Assembly (NCBI GenBank): GCA_027603065.1
Contig: JADGJP010000023.1
Span: 310,001-374,000, forward strand
Direction: 5' to 3'
DNA length: 64,000 nt
Source: Geranomyces variabilis
Lineage: Eukaryota; Chytridiomycota; Chytridiomycetes; Spizellomycetales; Powellomycetaceae
The notes under the pieces were generated by a model. That model saw nothing but the letters and a program-made list of their open reading frames with translations, was not told the DNA's origin and made no database searches. Shown in pieces: positions 21,784 to 34,794 of this stretch (the first letter of the stretch is position 1; the number at the start of each line of letters is the position of its first letter). Made by a program: the position numbers and the translations under genes.

Positions 21784-22346
21784 GTCCCGATGCCGCTACG
21801 GGTCATGGAAAGATGAAAAGCAGGGGTGCTGCGCTGTGACTCATTGGGCGGGGCCTGTGTTCGGGCCTCGATACCAAAGTATATCCCTACTTTCTTACTT
21901 TGCCCTATCTTTATTTATGGCATCCTTCTCCAAAACCACAACATGTGCAGCAAGATGCGAGGTGCTTGCTGAAGCCATCGGCGGGCTCCACCGCTATTGG
22001 CATGCGCACACCCTTTGGCGAAATGTGGTATGCACCATAGTACCTGCGACCTGTCAAAAAATGCTAATCTTAAAGTGGCCATCACGATATGCAGCCGTCT
22101 ACGAGCACTGGCAACTTTGCAGCAGTTATGTCGCGGGCAGCGCGTGCAAGGTACCAATCGCAAGAAACTGCAGTCGCAGTAAACAACGACCCGTGCCTCC
22201 AGGGTGAAGCTGTTGACTTAACGCGGCGCCGTCATGCGTTCTGGCAACTCTTTCGGCATAGCCTGATCATCGTGGGGTTGTCGGTCGGAGAGACAACTGG
22301 CCTTCGAAAGTTCTGGCAACTTTCGCGAGGTCATAGCGGATGACAC
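21784..22346. other. Intergenic region, nothing recognised
   Basis: About 560 bp upstream of the coiled-coil gene and downstream of the Siw14 gene. Open frames here look random, with Cys/Ser/Arg-rich translations. Confidence 0.4.
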
Positions 22347-24830
<2,484 letters not shown>

Positions 24831-25017
24831 CTGCTACCATTCACAAAGATCACGACTGTCATTCTCCACTGCATTTTACTGCATTTCTACATAATCTATC
24901 ATACAACTCCGGTCCGCCGATTTACACTTAAACTCTCGCGCCCTAATTCTATATACCAGCTAGCTTACATTCCTCAGGAACTAGTACGCCGCAGGTCCAG
25001 CCGGCAGTGTACTTGTT

Positions 25018-25955
25018 TGTCAGTAGTCCTTCCAGAACTTCCAGCCCAGTCCCTGGACGGCAGGTGCAATGGGCAGACCCTGCGCAGACCGATTCTTTCT
25101 CCTAAACATGCTTCCCAGCGACCTTGCCCGCCCAAGTGCGCCTCCAGCACGCTTCAGCTGATTCACACGACTCTGGTTCTCACTACCCACCGTTTCTTCC
25201 GACCCGTGACCGGCCGTCAGATGCACCTCACCAGCAGCCGTTTCAATCATGTTAGCAAGCGTCTCGGCAGTTGGGCTCCAGACGTAAGATCCGGGACCAT
25301 GGGCTTGCAGCTCAGGCGGAGGAGGCGGCGGCATCGATTAAAGCTGGGACCGTGCACGAAAGTGTGGGACTACGTTGTCGGAAGGCGATAAAGTACTGCC
25401 AATGTCTTCCTTGCCGGCACGCATAATGCCTTGGTCTCGAGTGTCGGCCAGCGACAGAGGAGACGGCAGGTATGACAGTGGGCTAAGAATAGGCGAGTCG
25501 GAAGAGCTTGGCGCGGAAGAGAGGGAGTCGTTCTCAGGCAGCGGAAACTGGGCAGAAGCGAACGGAAAGGCCAATGAGAGGCGATGAAATGGATTCGGCA
25601 CTCCCAAGGCCCTTGGTCACAGACTTACCTCGAGTCCCATGATTTTGAAGACCGGCTTCTTGTCCGAGAAACGGTTGCGCAACTGGTCAATATCTGCCCA
25701 CAGGCCAGCGATGGTGCGCTTGCGGTCGTGGAGTGCAGCTTCTTCAGTAGAGAGAAGCTTCCCAACCTGGGCGCAAAGATCTGGCGAGGATTTCTATCCA
25801 TAAGAAACCGTGGGAAAGTTCCCAAGTCGTATCTCTTTGGCGCCCGCACCCGCCTTACCAGTGACGTCGGCGAGCAGCGCGTGGTGAACACAGGTGCGAG
25901 GCTTGCTGCATGTGGCAACAGGTGGTTGCGGTTTTAGCATTGCTTCAGCGACCAT
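25018..25955 (-). CDS. Hypothetical protein with short coiled coil
   Basis: At least four exons. The start MVAEAMLKPQPPVATCSKPR is near 25955. Exon 2 (about 25780-25629) gives LCAQVGKLLSTEEAALHDRK then IAGLWADIDQLRNRF, helical and probably coiled. Exon 3 (about 25547-25374) is Ser/Pro-rich (SSSDSPILSPLSYLPSPLSL). The last part reads HGPGSYVWSPTAETLANMIE and ends GLGWKFWKDY near 25020. A TAA separates exon 3 from the last block in one frame; an intron of about 63 nt starting GTAGTC and ending in a pyrimidine-rich tract plus GAG would remove it. No family recognised; about 235 residues. Confidence 0.6.
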
Positions 25956-26204
25956 GGCAATGTCTCGGTTTACGTAGCAGGACGAAAGACAACGGGAGCG
26001 TGGGAATGCGCTTTGGTCGCCCTTTTAAAGCGGATTCCGACAGGGTCCACGTGACACGCGATACTAGATGTAGGATTCCGCCTCGTCGGCTCCGCTCGCC
26101 ACGTCGTCGGCACGTCCTCGCGGCCGGTCACCGCTGCCGCCGCTGCCCATTTGTTCTTTCCCCTCCAACGCATTTGCCTTTAACCCACAAAGAGCACGAA
26201 GAGT

Positions 26205-27214
26205 ATGTCTGCGCCAAGCACAAAGACCACCGTCGCCGCCCCGGCAGCAACGCCCGCCGCTGTTCCCGCAAGTAAGAGCGTCTTCCACTTTCGGCGGTGT
26301 TGCTTTTCATTAATTCACCGTCACTAACCCTCTCCCTCAACAGAGCGCCAGCAAAAGTTCCCGGTCTACCTTGCGGTATACAACCTCGGCTCGGCTTTCG
26401 CGTGGTTCTATGTCCTGTTCCACCTGGTCCAGTACCTTGTGCGTTCGCACGGTGACTATTCTCGCGCACTCGGCTCGTGCGCCGAACCGCTGCTTAAAAT
26501 TCAGACCTTAGCGGTCCTTGAGGTATGACTTGCAAAAAGATGGGGAAGAGGAAGGGATTATTTGCAGCTGGAGATCGAGCGAGCAGTTGGCGAAGTGCAG
26601 TGGTGCTGTAGGGAGGCTGGCTGCTGTCCACTGCCTTGATATCCTAACGCCCGCTGCCTTTCTCCTATCAGATCGTCCACTCGGCCTTCGGGATCGTCAA
26701 AACTCCGCTCGTCACCACCGTTATTCAGGTCTTCTCGCGTCTCCTGCTGGTCTGGGGCGTGCTGGTTCCCTTTGCGGTGCCCGAAGTCCGCGGTCACTGG
26801 GCCGTGAGCACCATGATTGGCGCGTGGTGCGTCGCCGAGATCGTCCGCTACCTCTACTACGCCGAGGCCATTCGCGGCGAGGAGGTTCCCGCGTTCCTCA
26901 CGTGGTGCCGGTACAGCTTCTTCTTTGTACTTTACCCGGTTGGCGCTGGTAGCGAGTGGATCCTATTGATCAACTCGCTTGACACGGCGAAAAAGGTCAG
27001 CCCGTTCTTGTACTATGCATACGTCGCCATCGCTTGTCTCTACCCGCCTGGTAAGCCAAAACAAAACACAGAGCCTGTCGTGACCAATCGCCACTTGAGC
27101 GAGTAACTGATTAACGTCGTGTCTTGCGTTTGTCTAGGCTTGTTTGTGATGTACACGCACATGATGGCGCAGCGGCGCAAGGTCATGCGCCAGCAGCGCC
27201 TCAAGACCGAGTAA
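26205..27214 (+). CDS. PHS1: Very-long-chain 3-hydroxyacyl-CoA dehydratase
   Basis: ER membrane enzyme (HACD/PTPLA family) for the third step of very-long-chain fatty-acid elongation, dehydrating 3-hydroxyacyl-CoA. Exons 26205..26271, 26344..26522, 26672..27050, 27138..27214; total 702 nt, 233 residues. After a short Ala/Thr N-terminus come the first membrane helix (YLAVYNLGSAFAWFYVLFHL), IVHSAFGIVKTPLVTTVIQV, VAEIVRYLYYA, and the catalytic segment RYSFFFVLYPVGAGSEWILL with the conserved Tyr and Glu. The C-terminus is basic (MMAQRRKVMRQQRLKTE), consistent with a dilysine-type ER-retrieval tail, though no strict KKxx is present. Length equals yeast Phs1 (217) plus a short extension. Confidence 0.95.
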
Positions 27215-29023
27215 ATGTAGCTTGACTTCAGAGCTATACAGTATTTAGATGTAGTCAAGGAAGGGTTAGAAGGGCGAATCTAGGTTTGAACAATAGAAAA
27301 TGTTTTGCCGAGACCTTTGCGCTGGTAGGGGCATCCCAAACCACCCGTTTTGGTCGCACAAGTCAAAGCGAAGGCCGGCTTACGGTAATTTATTTTGCAA
27401 AAACATAACATCTTGGACCTTAACATGAAACGTCGTCACCAGTTGCTCGTTTGGCTTTAGCGCTCTAACATCAAGATATGGATTATTTTCTGCACGGATC
27501 CTCTTTGAGCCAAACAAACCCGGTCGCCAAACTCTTGACCCATCTTCATTGCATATGAGTCATAGCGAGTCATAAGTCTTGGTGTTCGTATCGGCTCACA
27601 AAAGCTCCTGCTCTAACTTCACAGTGTACTAACATACAAACACACGAAAGACCAGATAGAAATACTCTTCTGTGGTAAGTGTTTCGCAGCTGGTGGTTTG
27701 AAAGGTTGGTGGCCAGAAAGACAGTCCGTCTTGACGGTGGATAGCTCACCACGCGGCGGCAGCCGTCACGACCAGACGTTGTGCCAAAGGCTCATCCAAA
27801 GTGACAATAATCAATGTCGTTCGCTCGTCAGGGGACCTGGACGTTCAAAAACTCCATTCCGAAAGTCCGACCCGTCATAATGACTGACGTAGAGAGGAGC
27901 CCAGATCCTGCGCACTGTGAAAAAGTTTTAGAGATGAGTGAGTGCCATTGCGTCTGGAGACGCTGTCGAAGCCGAGCTGCTGCGTCTCGTTAGATGAATG
28001 TGCACATCGACAGCTTTGCAACCGCTAGAAAATGTATTTTCGCACTCGATGCCGGCTGAGCGGGATGCTATCATTTTGTAAAACGACAGAGGGGAGTGGG
28101 GGCGGTCCGTGGAAGAGCCGGGGCCCACTTACAACGACTGTTCTGCGAAAACCCTTATTATCTCTGCCACCTTTCATAAACGCCCCTTCCACAGCCAAGT
28201 TTTGATGCTTTTGAAGGACTTTGGTATGAAAGGGCTGTGAGCTGTCGAATGCGCTTTTTTTGGGAATATATAATCCTACAGCAACGGCCTCGAGTCACGT
28301 TGCAATCCCGCGCATAAAATTTCTTCCTTTCTCCAAGACCGACAGATGCCCTCATATGCACCATGAACGGTTTTTTTTTTCTTTTAATCAAGCAATGAAG
28401 CCATCTGTTACGTTGTCACTGTCATGAAGCCAGCTGGCGTCCACAAGAGTTTCCGTCTCGCGTGATCGAGGGCATACGCAGCAAAATTGCAATACAAGAC
28501 TGGAAAGCGTGCATTGTCCGCTGGGTCATGTTAACTACGCACACACATGGCGTCCTCCATAAGCACGCCAAGGAGCCGTGAACATGAGCTCTTCAGAGAT
28601 GTACCCTCCGTTGAGGGCACCTGGCCCCGTCCTCTGCGAAACTCTGTGCAAGATAATTGCCGTGCTTGGGTGATCACAAGAGTTTGGCGGTACTGATAGG
28701 CTGCCGCCTTGAAGCTGCGGCAAATGAGCGCGAGGAACGTCGAGTAATCGGTCTCAATAGCCATATCAGGCAAAAAGTAGCCGACATTTTGTTAGGCGAC
28801 CGTGTATGGAACCTCAGGCAATAGTGGTCGGACCATGGGCGGATAGACGGAGAGCGGAAGACATTGTTGCGGGTGCTGTTTCTGCCGTGGTTGCTACATA
28901 CTGTTCTCGCTGGCGATGCCGGAAGACGATGAGCGGAGGAGTCAAAAATAGGCATGACATGACCGTCGTGAGCATTCTCTCCTCCAAGTCCACCTTGACA
29001 CCCCGCTAACACGCCGGGCCAGC
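27215..29023. other. 1.8-kb region without a supported gene
   Basis: The longest empty interval. Open frames are short and have unconvincing translations on both strands. Near 28255-28272 a TATA-like GGGAATATATAATCC occurs, and near 28370 a poly-T run. The part before 29024 should contain the THOC1 promoter. No tRNA or snoRNA hallmark was noticed by eye, but a non-coding RNA cannot be excluded. Confidence 0.4.
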
Positions 29024-32000
29024 ATGACTGTCGTCCTCGAGTCCCCTACGATCCCTCTTATTCTTGGCGCAGACGCAACCATGCCAGACGATACCGCTCG
29101 CACCGCGCTTACCGACGTCCTCGGTCAAGCTCACAAAGCCGCGGCTGGGCCAGAGAAGGACCAGCTATTGAAGGACCTGGTGCTGAAAGAGCTAGTCGCT
29201 TTGGCGCCGGACCCAGTATCCGCGGCCATGCTTGCGACGGCTTTCACATCGGTTTTGTTTGATCTGGTGGTAATTTCGGCCGCCGTGCCGTCGGACCATG
29301 CAGAATTGCGCCCCGGGCAATATCTCACATATTGCCCGCATTCTAGTACCAAGCTGGAACAGACGAGTCAGCGCTTTTTGACCGGGTTTACGATCTCTTG
29401 GACATCGCTTTATGCTGCACCGAAGCTGGTATGCCTTGTACGCCATAGGATGCTTGGAGGATATATTTCTGATACGTTTATGCAGGCATCCAGGATCAAT
29501 CGCTGCCTTTTGGACTGATCGAGGACTTCCTGGATGTCCTTACAATAAACGGAACCGATCGCGTGGTTAGTTTGCCACCACGTCAGGCCCCAGGGGTTGA
29601 GCACGCAGTGCTGAGGAGTTTCTCAACATCTCTGCAGGTCGATTACTTGGAAAGTCGCGCAGACCGCCTCACGGTAAACATTGATCCGAAAAAGGGCAAG
29701 GGCCTGACATTACTGCGACTATGCAACGAAATTTTGCGCCGACTGTCAAATACAATCAACACTGTTACTGCTGGGCGGATTCTTATGTTTATGGCCAACG
29801 TATACCCGTTGGCGGAACGTTCAGGTATGTCGGCGGTTACTGAGGGTTATGTATTCCACTTGCGCTAAAAACTACGCCTCTTTCCAGGGGTTAACATGAG
29901 AGGCGACTTCAATACCAAAAACGAAACTCACTACGAGGGTGAAGACACTGCTACGGGTGATGCCATGGATGTCGATTTGAAGGAGACTCCGTCTCAAGGT
30001 AATAAATACTCATCGAGGGCCGTATCGGAAATTTTTGGCCGGGAAGCTTACATTGACCCATCATGCAGCAAACGATTTTTACAAGCTTTTCTGGAATCTT
30101 CAGCGATATGTCGCAAATCCAACCTTGCTGTGCGACATGAAGAACTACGATATTTTGAAACAAGTGAGAAATATGCCCCGGCATTGAGTGAAACACCATA
30201 TGGTCGTTACTCACGAAATACGCAGGGAATGGAAGCAGTGTTTGATAAATTTGATCAAGTGAGCAAGGAGGAGATCAATCAGCCAAAGGAGACGGGATCG
30301 GCGGAGCGAAAACGGAAAAATCGCTACAATGAAGAGAGCAACGCCTCATTACCTGATGACAAAAAGACTGCGCAAGTAGCCGCGCCGCCTGCCATCAAAG
30401 AGTCATTTTTCCCGAAATTCCTTACACGACCAGAGCTTTTTGATCTTGAGGTACGTCTAGAAAGCTCTTGAAAATCCGGCGTCTTTTGCTCACTAAGGCT
30501 GCTTATCTTCCTGCAGATCGCCGACCCGCATTTTCGACGTCAGATACTTGCGCAGTTTTCGGTTGTACTGCAGTTCCTATCGATGCTTTCACAGTACGAG
30601 AAGGACAGGGCTGCAAAGTACCTTACAGAAAGCAAAGCTGTCGTCAACAAGGCTGTTCAGCACACGTACACCCTCACGCCAGAGCAGGTAGGTTTTATGA
30701 ATGCGCCTGTGCAGCCTTGGAAAGAGCCTTCATATGAAACGAACTCGCTCCCAGGAAAAATGGGTGACCCTGGCCAAAGAGCGGACGTATGCATCCGCTT
30801 CGTCTACTGTGCCGAGTGGCAAGCAGTTTGCCAAGAACCTTCACACGGTTATCACGCACGAGCGGAACTGGGTAAGGCCTCTCATTGGCAACTCTATTTT
30901 ATTTCCTCGGGGAACTGACGCTTCCTCTCGCGAAGATCGAATGGAAAAACCGGTCTTGCCAGACTTTCGAGGCAGCACCTGTAAACGTTCAAGAAGGAAG
31001 CAGGAGGCCGAAGCTTCAGGTGCGCATGTGGGGAAAGGGAGCGGGTAATATCGAGCTTTGTTTCTGACTCTCAGCCTCATTTTCAGGGTTCCGAGACCGT
31101 ACGGCGTGACAAGTGGCTTGGTAGCGATGACATGACTGCGTTATGGGCGAAAGGGGACGATCCAGAAGCAGTCATGCGGGATTCAAACCGCAGGTAACTT
31201 ATGAACGCTGGTCGACATGTGTGCGTCTTTCCCGCAACCCGCCTGACACGTCGACAGGAGTAAAATCCCGGACTTCAAGCACTTTATCGACCAGATTGAT
31301 GAACAGTTGGACGCAGAAGGCAATCTGACGGGTGGAATCGAAGCAGAATATGCACTGCATGGCGACATGGCAAGTTGTTTTTTTCCAGTCTTAATTTCGA
31401 GTTCACATACAACTGACAATCTTTGGCCCTTGACTTAACAGCGGTTCAGCTGGCGAATGTATCGCACAGCGCTACGCCACGACATTAACCTGTACCAGTC
31501 GCCTGTTGGGATTACGCAGATTGACAGTAAGGCACCAGCAAAGAGCCTGCTAATGGAATGGCGTCGCGAAAAGCACCGTGCAGAAAACCCCACGCTTTCC
31601 ACCTCAACACCAAATGGATCTTCACTGGACGGTAGGATGGCTGACGATGCCGCTGGGAGCCGAGGAATGTTGTACTTACACTTTTCGGTAGCAAATCAAG
31701 AGGACAGCGTTCCAAATACTCCGGTGAACGCCTCGCCGCCGCCTGAAAAACTCTCAAATGGAAAAGATGAGACCATTGGTGGCGACGCGGACGAGCCTCC
31801 GCTTAAGCGCGCTCGGACGTCCTCTCCTGTTGCTGGCGACGCCGAAGAAAAGGAGGTGTCACGACCACTTCGCCGCTCTCCATCACCAGACGCCCAGACA
31901 CCCAGCCGGAGGGCGTCCGGTTCAGATTCGCCACCATACGAACCACCAGGAGGCGGAAGCTCCGATGAAGAAGCAAGCGGACCTCGCGATGAGCGCGAGC

Positions 32001-32377
32001 AACAAACAGGCAACCAAGTCGCTGCGCCACGAAGCCCGGTCTCGCGCGGCGGCGGCGGCGGCGGAGAACGCACGGGACGCAGCTCTGGGGAAAGCGGTTC
32101 TGCGGGCGACAGCAACCTGGGAGAGGTAGAAAGGCGAACATCGCCTTCTCCGGAACAGAAGCTAGTGAGCACCGACGTCCCCACTGCATTGCGTTCTGCT
32201 GCTGCTGTGGCTGCTGCTGACGATGCATCGCTGGCTGCTCCTTCCGTCGCAGAGCACGACGGCGTCGGCGTCAACAACGCCGCCAAGCCCAACGAGGGGA
32301 CCACACAGGCGGTTCGACCACGAGCGAGCACCACCGATATCGCCGCGACAACAGGGTCAGACGGTCCCTCCAAATAG
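29024..32377 (+). CDS. THOC1: THO complex subunit 1 (Hpr1/THOC1)
   Basis: Subunit of THO/TREX, which couples transcription to mRNP packaging and export and prevents R-loops. Multi-exon, roughly 950 residues. Blocks that follow vertebrate THOC1 in order: LRLCNEILRRLSNTINTVTA then GRILMFMANVYPLAERSGVN; RGDFNTKNETHYEGED followed by an acidic MDVDL stretch; FYKLFWNLQRYVANP-type segment near 30090; FPKFLTRPELFDLEI; FRRQILAQFSVVLQFLSML; HTYTLTPEQEKWV-type; FAKNLHTVITHERNWIEWKN; and SKIPDFKHFIDQIDEQLDAE; then FSWRMYRTALRHDINLYQ. The end (31600-32377) is a long Ser/Pro/Gly-rich disordered tail with PPLKRARTSS; it lacks the death domain of animal THOC1. The ATG at 29024 is the likely start; several internal splice sites were not resolved exactly. 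Confidence 0.92.
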
Positions 32378-32661
32378 GGCCTTGGAAGTTCAAGGAGGTC
32401 GGAAAATTCGCGATAACTCCAAGCGGGGCGGTGTTAAAGTCAGGAAACAAAAAGAGGCTATACGGGCAAGGGAAGCTGCTGCGGCTGCTGCTGCTGCCGC
32501 TGCGAACCGCCGCGGCGGCTGGCCAATGAGGCGATAATACCGAACAAGGAAAGGGCATATTTTTCCAGCCCACCAACAACATATGTACAGCAACATTACA
32601 TTCTGCTACTGCCGCATCCGATACATTACCGCCAAGCGATCCATTTTTTTCATTCAGGCTC

Positions 32662-33382
32662 TCACTTGTTTTCATTGTTGCTCACCGAGCTTGCGGTGCT
32701 GCTCGCGCTCTCTGTATCCCGGTGCCTGTTTCGCGAGAGGCGGCGTGGAGGTTTGCGTGTTGGCGGCGCTCGGGGCACAGCAGCAGCAGAACCTTTGCTT
32801 GCCGCTGCTACTGGCGATGCTCCTCGCGTTACCGCTGCAATCTCTGCCGCGGCAACATTGCGGAGCGCTAGGCCGTGGAGTAGTGGTCTGTAATAAATTG
32901 AGACATAATGTTAATAGAAAGTCCTTGGACTGCCGCAATCGACTTTCTCTCGCGCCTAGACAGCAATTTACAGATCAGGCGGATACGCATTACGCTCATC
33001 CTCTTCAATCAACAATCCGCGCATCAGCTTTTGCCTGTCGACAGGGCGCGAGGCGTCACACGCGGCCTCGTCGGTAAACACAGCGCACGCATGGCGGTAG
33101 CCCATTGCGTGCAGGTATTCGCGCACGATATCATTTAGGAGAGCGGTTTCTGCTGATGGTGATGGTGGGATAGAGTCCGAGTCGGTTGGGTCGTGCAGGA
33201 GGCGAAAGACGTGGGCGCGCAGCTGGGCGCGGATGTGTGGCAGGTGGTTGGTTTGTGTGAGGGATGTGCGGAGCGCTATGTAAACAGTTTGCAAGGAGTG
33301 TAAGCAGACCTGATGGAAGGACAGCCTTGGCTGCTCTTGCATTTTTCTTACCGTCTTTGAGCTCGTCGTAGGAGGATGACAT
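32662..33382 (-). CDS. CEP20: CEP20/FOR20, LisH centriolar protein
   Basis: Centrosomal/basal-body protein (FOPNL, FOR20) needed for ciliogenesis and basal-body docking. Three exons complement(32662..32887, 32972..33275, 33352..33382), total 561 nt, 186 residues. The start MSSSYDELKD leads into ALRTSLTQTNHLPHIRAQLR, then the LisH-type LLNDIVREYLHAMGYRHACA, the conserved VDRQKLMRGL, and LPLLHGLALRNVA matching the IPLLYG block. The C-terminus is Ala/Ser/Arg-rich and variable, as in relatives. Human CEP20 has 174 residues. Because this gene is confined to organisms with centrioles, it points to a flagellated life stage. Confidence 0.92.
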
Positions 33383-34054
33383 TGTCGAGACGACCATGTG
33401 GGGAGTCCCCTCGACCGCGTCTCGCGTTCCAACGCGTTTTCGCAATGTGCGCAGCCAGATGTGGAATCAGATCGGTCTGGTAGGACAGGAATGGGGGCCT
33501 CCAAATTTCGTGTTCATCATGAGGGCCTTCCAGTAGAGTTTGTATTTTGTAACGATGCCGTATGCTAAGATTCCCATCATTTACGCTCTTCCTGGGCATT
33601 ACATTAAGAAGTGCGGTGTCTGGACGTCGGCTTTCGTTTTGTATCAAGCTTTCGCGATCGGGGTCGTATTCCGGCACAACAAACGTTTCGCGAAAGCTGA
33701 ACGGGGTCCGACTCTGCTAGGGAACCTACCCTTTTCCTGACCGGCACTGTGCAGAACTTTGTTCCAGACATCGGGTCGAGGTTGAGATTAAATCTCGATC
33801 GAGGTCCCGGTCGGAAACGTTGTATTTAGAGGCCGGGGGGGTCGGGGTCGAAAATTGCTCTTCGAGCGCATGTGGCCGAGGACTCGGGTCCGTGGATTAA
33901 ATATCTGCAGTCCTTCTGAGAACTTAGCCGTCAACAAATGCTGTAATATAGATTCTAATTTACTAAACGAATTAGTTCTCAGGCTATTGGGGGTGCACGT
34001 GTCTATCTACCCCGTCTCTTGTCAATAGCCGCCCTTCCTCCCATCTACGGCAGC
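33383..34054. other. Intergenic region with a small inverted repeat
   Basis: About 670 bp upstream of CEP20 and downstream of the fRMsr gene. No supported gene. Around 33780-33810 there is an imperfect palindrome centred on GAGATTAAATCTC, followed by a G-rich stretch near 33830-33850. Confidence 0.45.
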
Positions 34055-34615
34055 TTAGTGTACGCCAGGCCAGCAGGCGGCAACTAGCAGATCCACAACG
34101 CCACTCACGCCTTTAGCATCGTCCTCATCGAACCCATCTAACAACTCACAGTCCAGATCAAAGACGCCCAACAGGCGGCCGTCACCGGCAACCAGCGGCA
34201 CGACAAGCTCGCTACGGCTGCGCGAGTCGCATGCAATGTGACCCTTCCAATTCAGCACGTCTTTGACGAGCATTGTCGACCGCGACGCGGCTGCAGTGCC
34301 GCACACGCCTTTGCCAATGGGGATCAGCGTGCAGGCGATACGACCTTGGAATGGGCCGAGAGTCAATGGCGGAGGTGGAGCGTCCGCTGCTGCTGTTGTT
34401 GCTGTTGCTGCTTGCGAGAGGTAAAAGCCGACCCAGTTGACTTGACGCGAGACGGGCTGGTCGTTGTAAGCGTAGAATAGCAGTGCTGCGACGTTTGCTA
34501 AGTTTGCGACTGTGGGAAGCGACGGGTCGATAAGAGACTGTGCCTGCGAGTGAATGACAGCGTAGAACGCAGGCTTGTCGTTGGCGGGATAGGCAGACTC
34601 TGGAATGTCGTGCAT
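34055..34615 (-). CDS. Free methionine-(R)-sulfoxide reductase, GAF domain
   Basis: Reduces free Met-R-sulfoxide with thioredoxin; homologous to yeast YKL069W and bacterial YebR. Single exon, 186 residues from the ATG at 34615 (MHDIPESAYPANDKPAFYAV). GAF-domain signatures: LLFYAYN, VNWVGFYL, LGPFQGRIACTLIPIGKGVC, GTAAASRSTMLVKDVLNW, GHIACDSRSRSELVVPLV, GVFDLDCELLDGFDEDD. The two cysteines seen (GKGVCG and HIACD) are in the positions used for catalysis and resolution. A Thr/Ala/Pro insertion (about 15 residues, ATATTAAADAPPPP) interrupts the loop after YLSQA. The family is absent from animals and common in fungi and bacteria. Divergent from mitochondrial ProRS. Confidence 0.93.
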   Translation of the reverse strand: MHDIPESAYPANDKPAFYAVIHSQAQSLIDPSLPTVANLANVAALLFYAYNDQPVSRQVNWVGFYLSQAATATTAAADAPPPPLTLGPFQGRIACTLIPIGKGVCGTAAASRSTMLVKDVLNWKGHIACDSRSRSELVVPLVAGDGRLLGVFDLDCELLDGFDEDDAKGVSGVVDLLVAACWPGVH

Positions 34616-34794
34616 GTTGAGCGATTGGCGAAGGATGAATGAGAGGAGGGAGAACTGGCAGATTTCTCGCATTTGGCAGCAATTGCGCAACGCGCCACAA
34701 TAGTCCATGGCTGCAAATCGACTTCCAACTCGCGGGCGATTTCTTGCTCCTGCTCCGTACAGCTCATCTTCCAAACGGACTTTTTCGGCGAATA

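Noticed and set aside
21668-22207. A 179-codon plus-strand open frame.
   Set aside because: It is antisense to the first exon of the minus-strand coiled-coil gene, and its Cys/Ser-rich translation looks like a shadow.
25018-25400. In-frame TAA separating two open frames in the coiled-coil orphan, looking like a recoded stop.
   Set aside because: An intron of about 63 nt beginning GTAGTC and ending in a pyrimidine-rich tract plus GAG removes the stop and keeps phase.
31696-32373. Long minus-strand open frame under the end of THOC1.
   Set aside because: It is the antisense shadow of a GC-rich, low-complexity coding tail; THOC1 homology and frame continuity support the plus strand.
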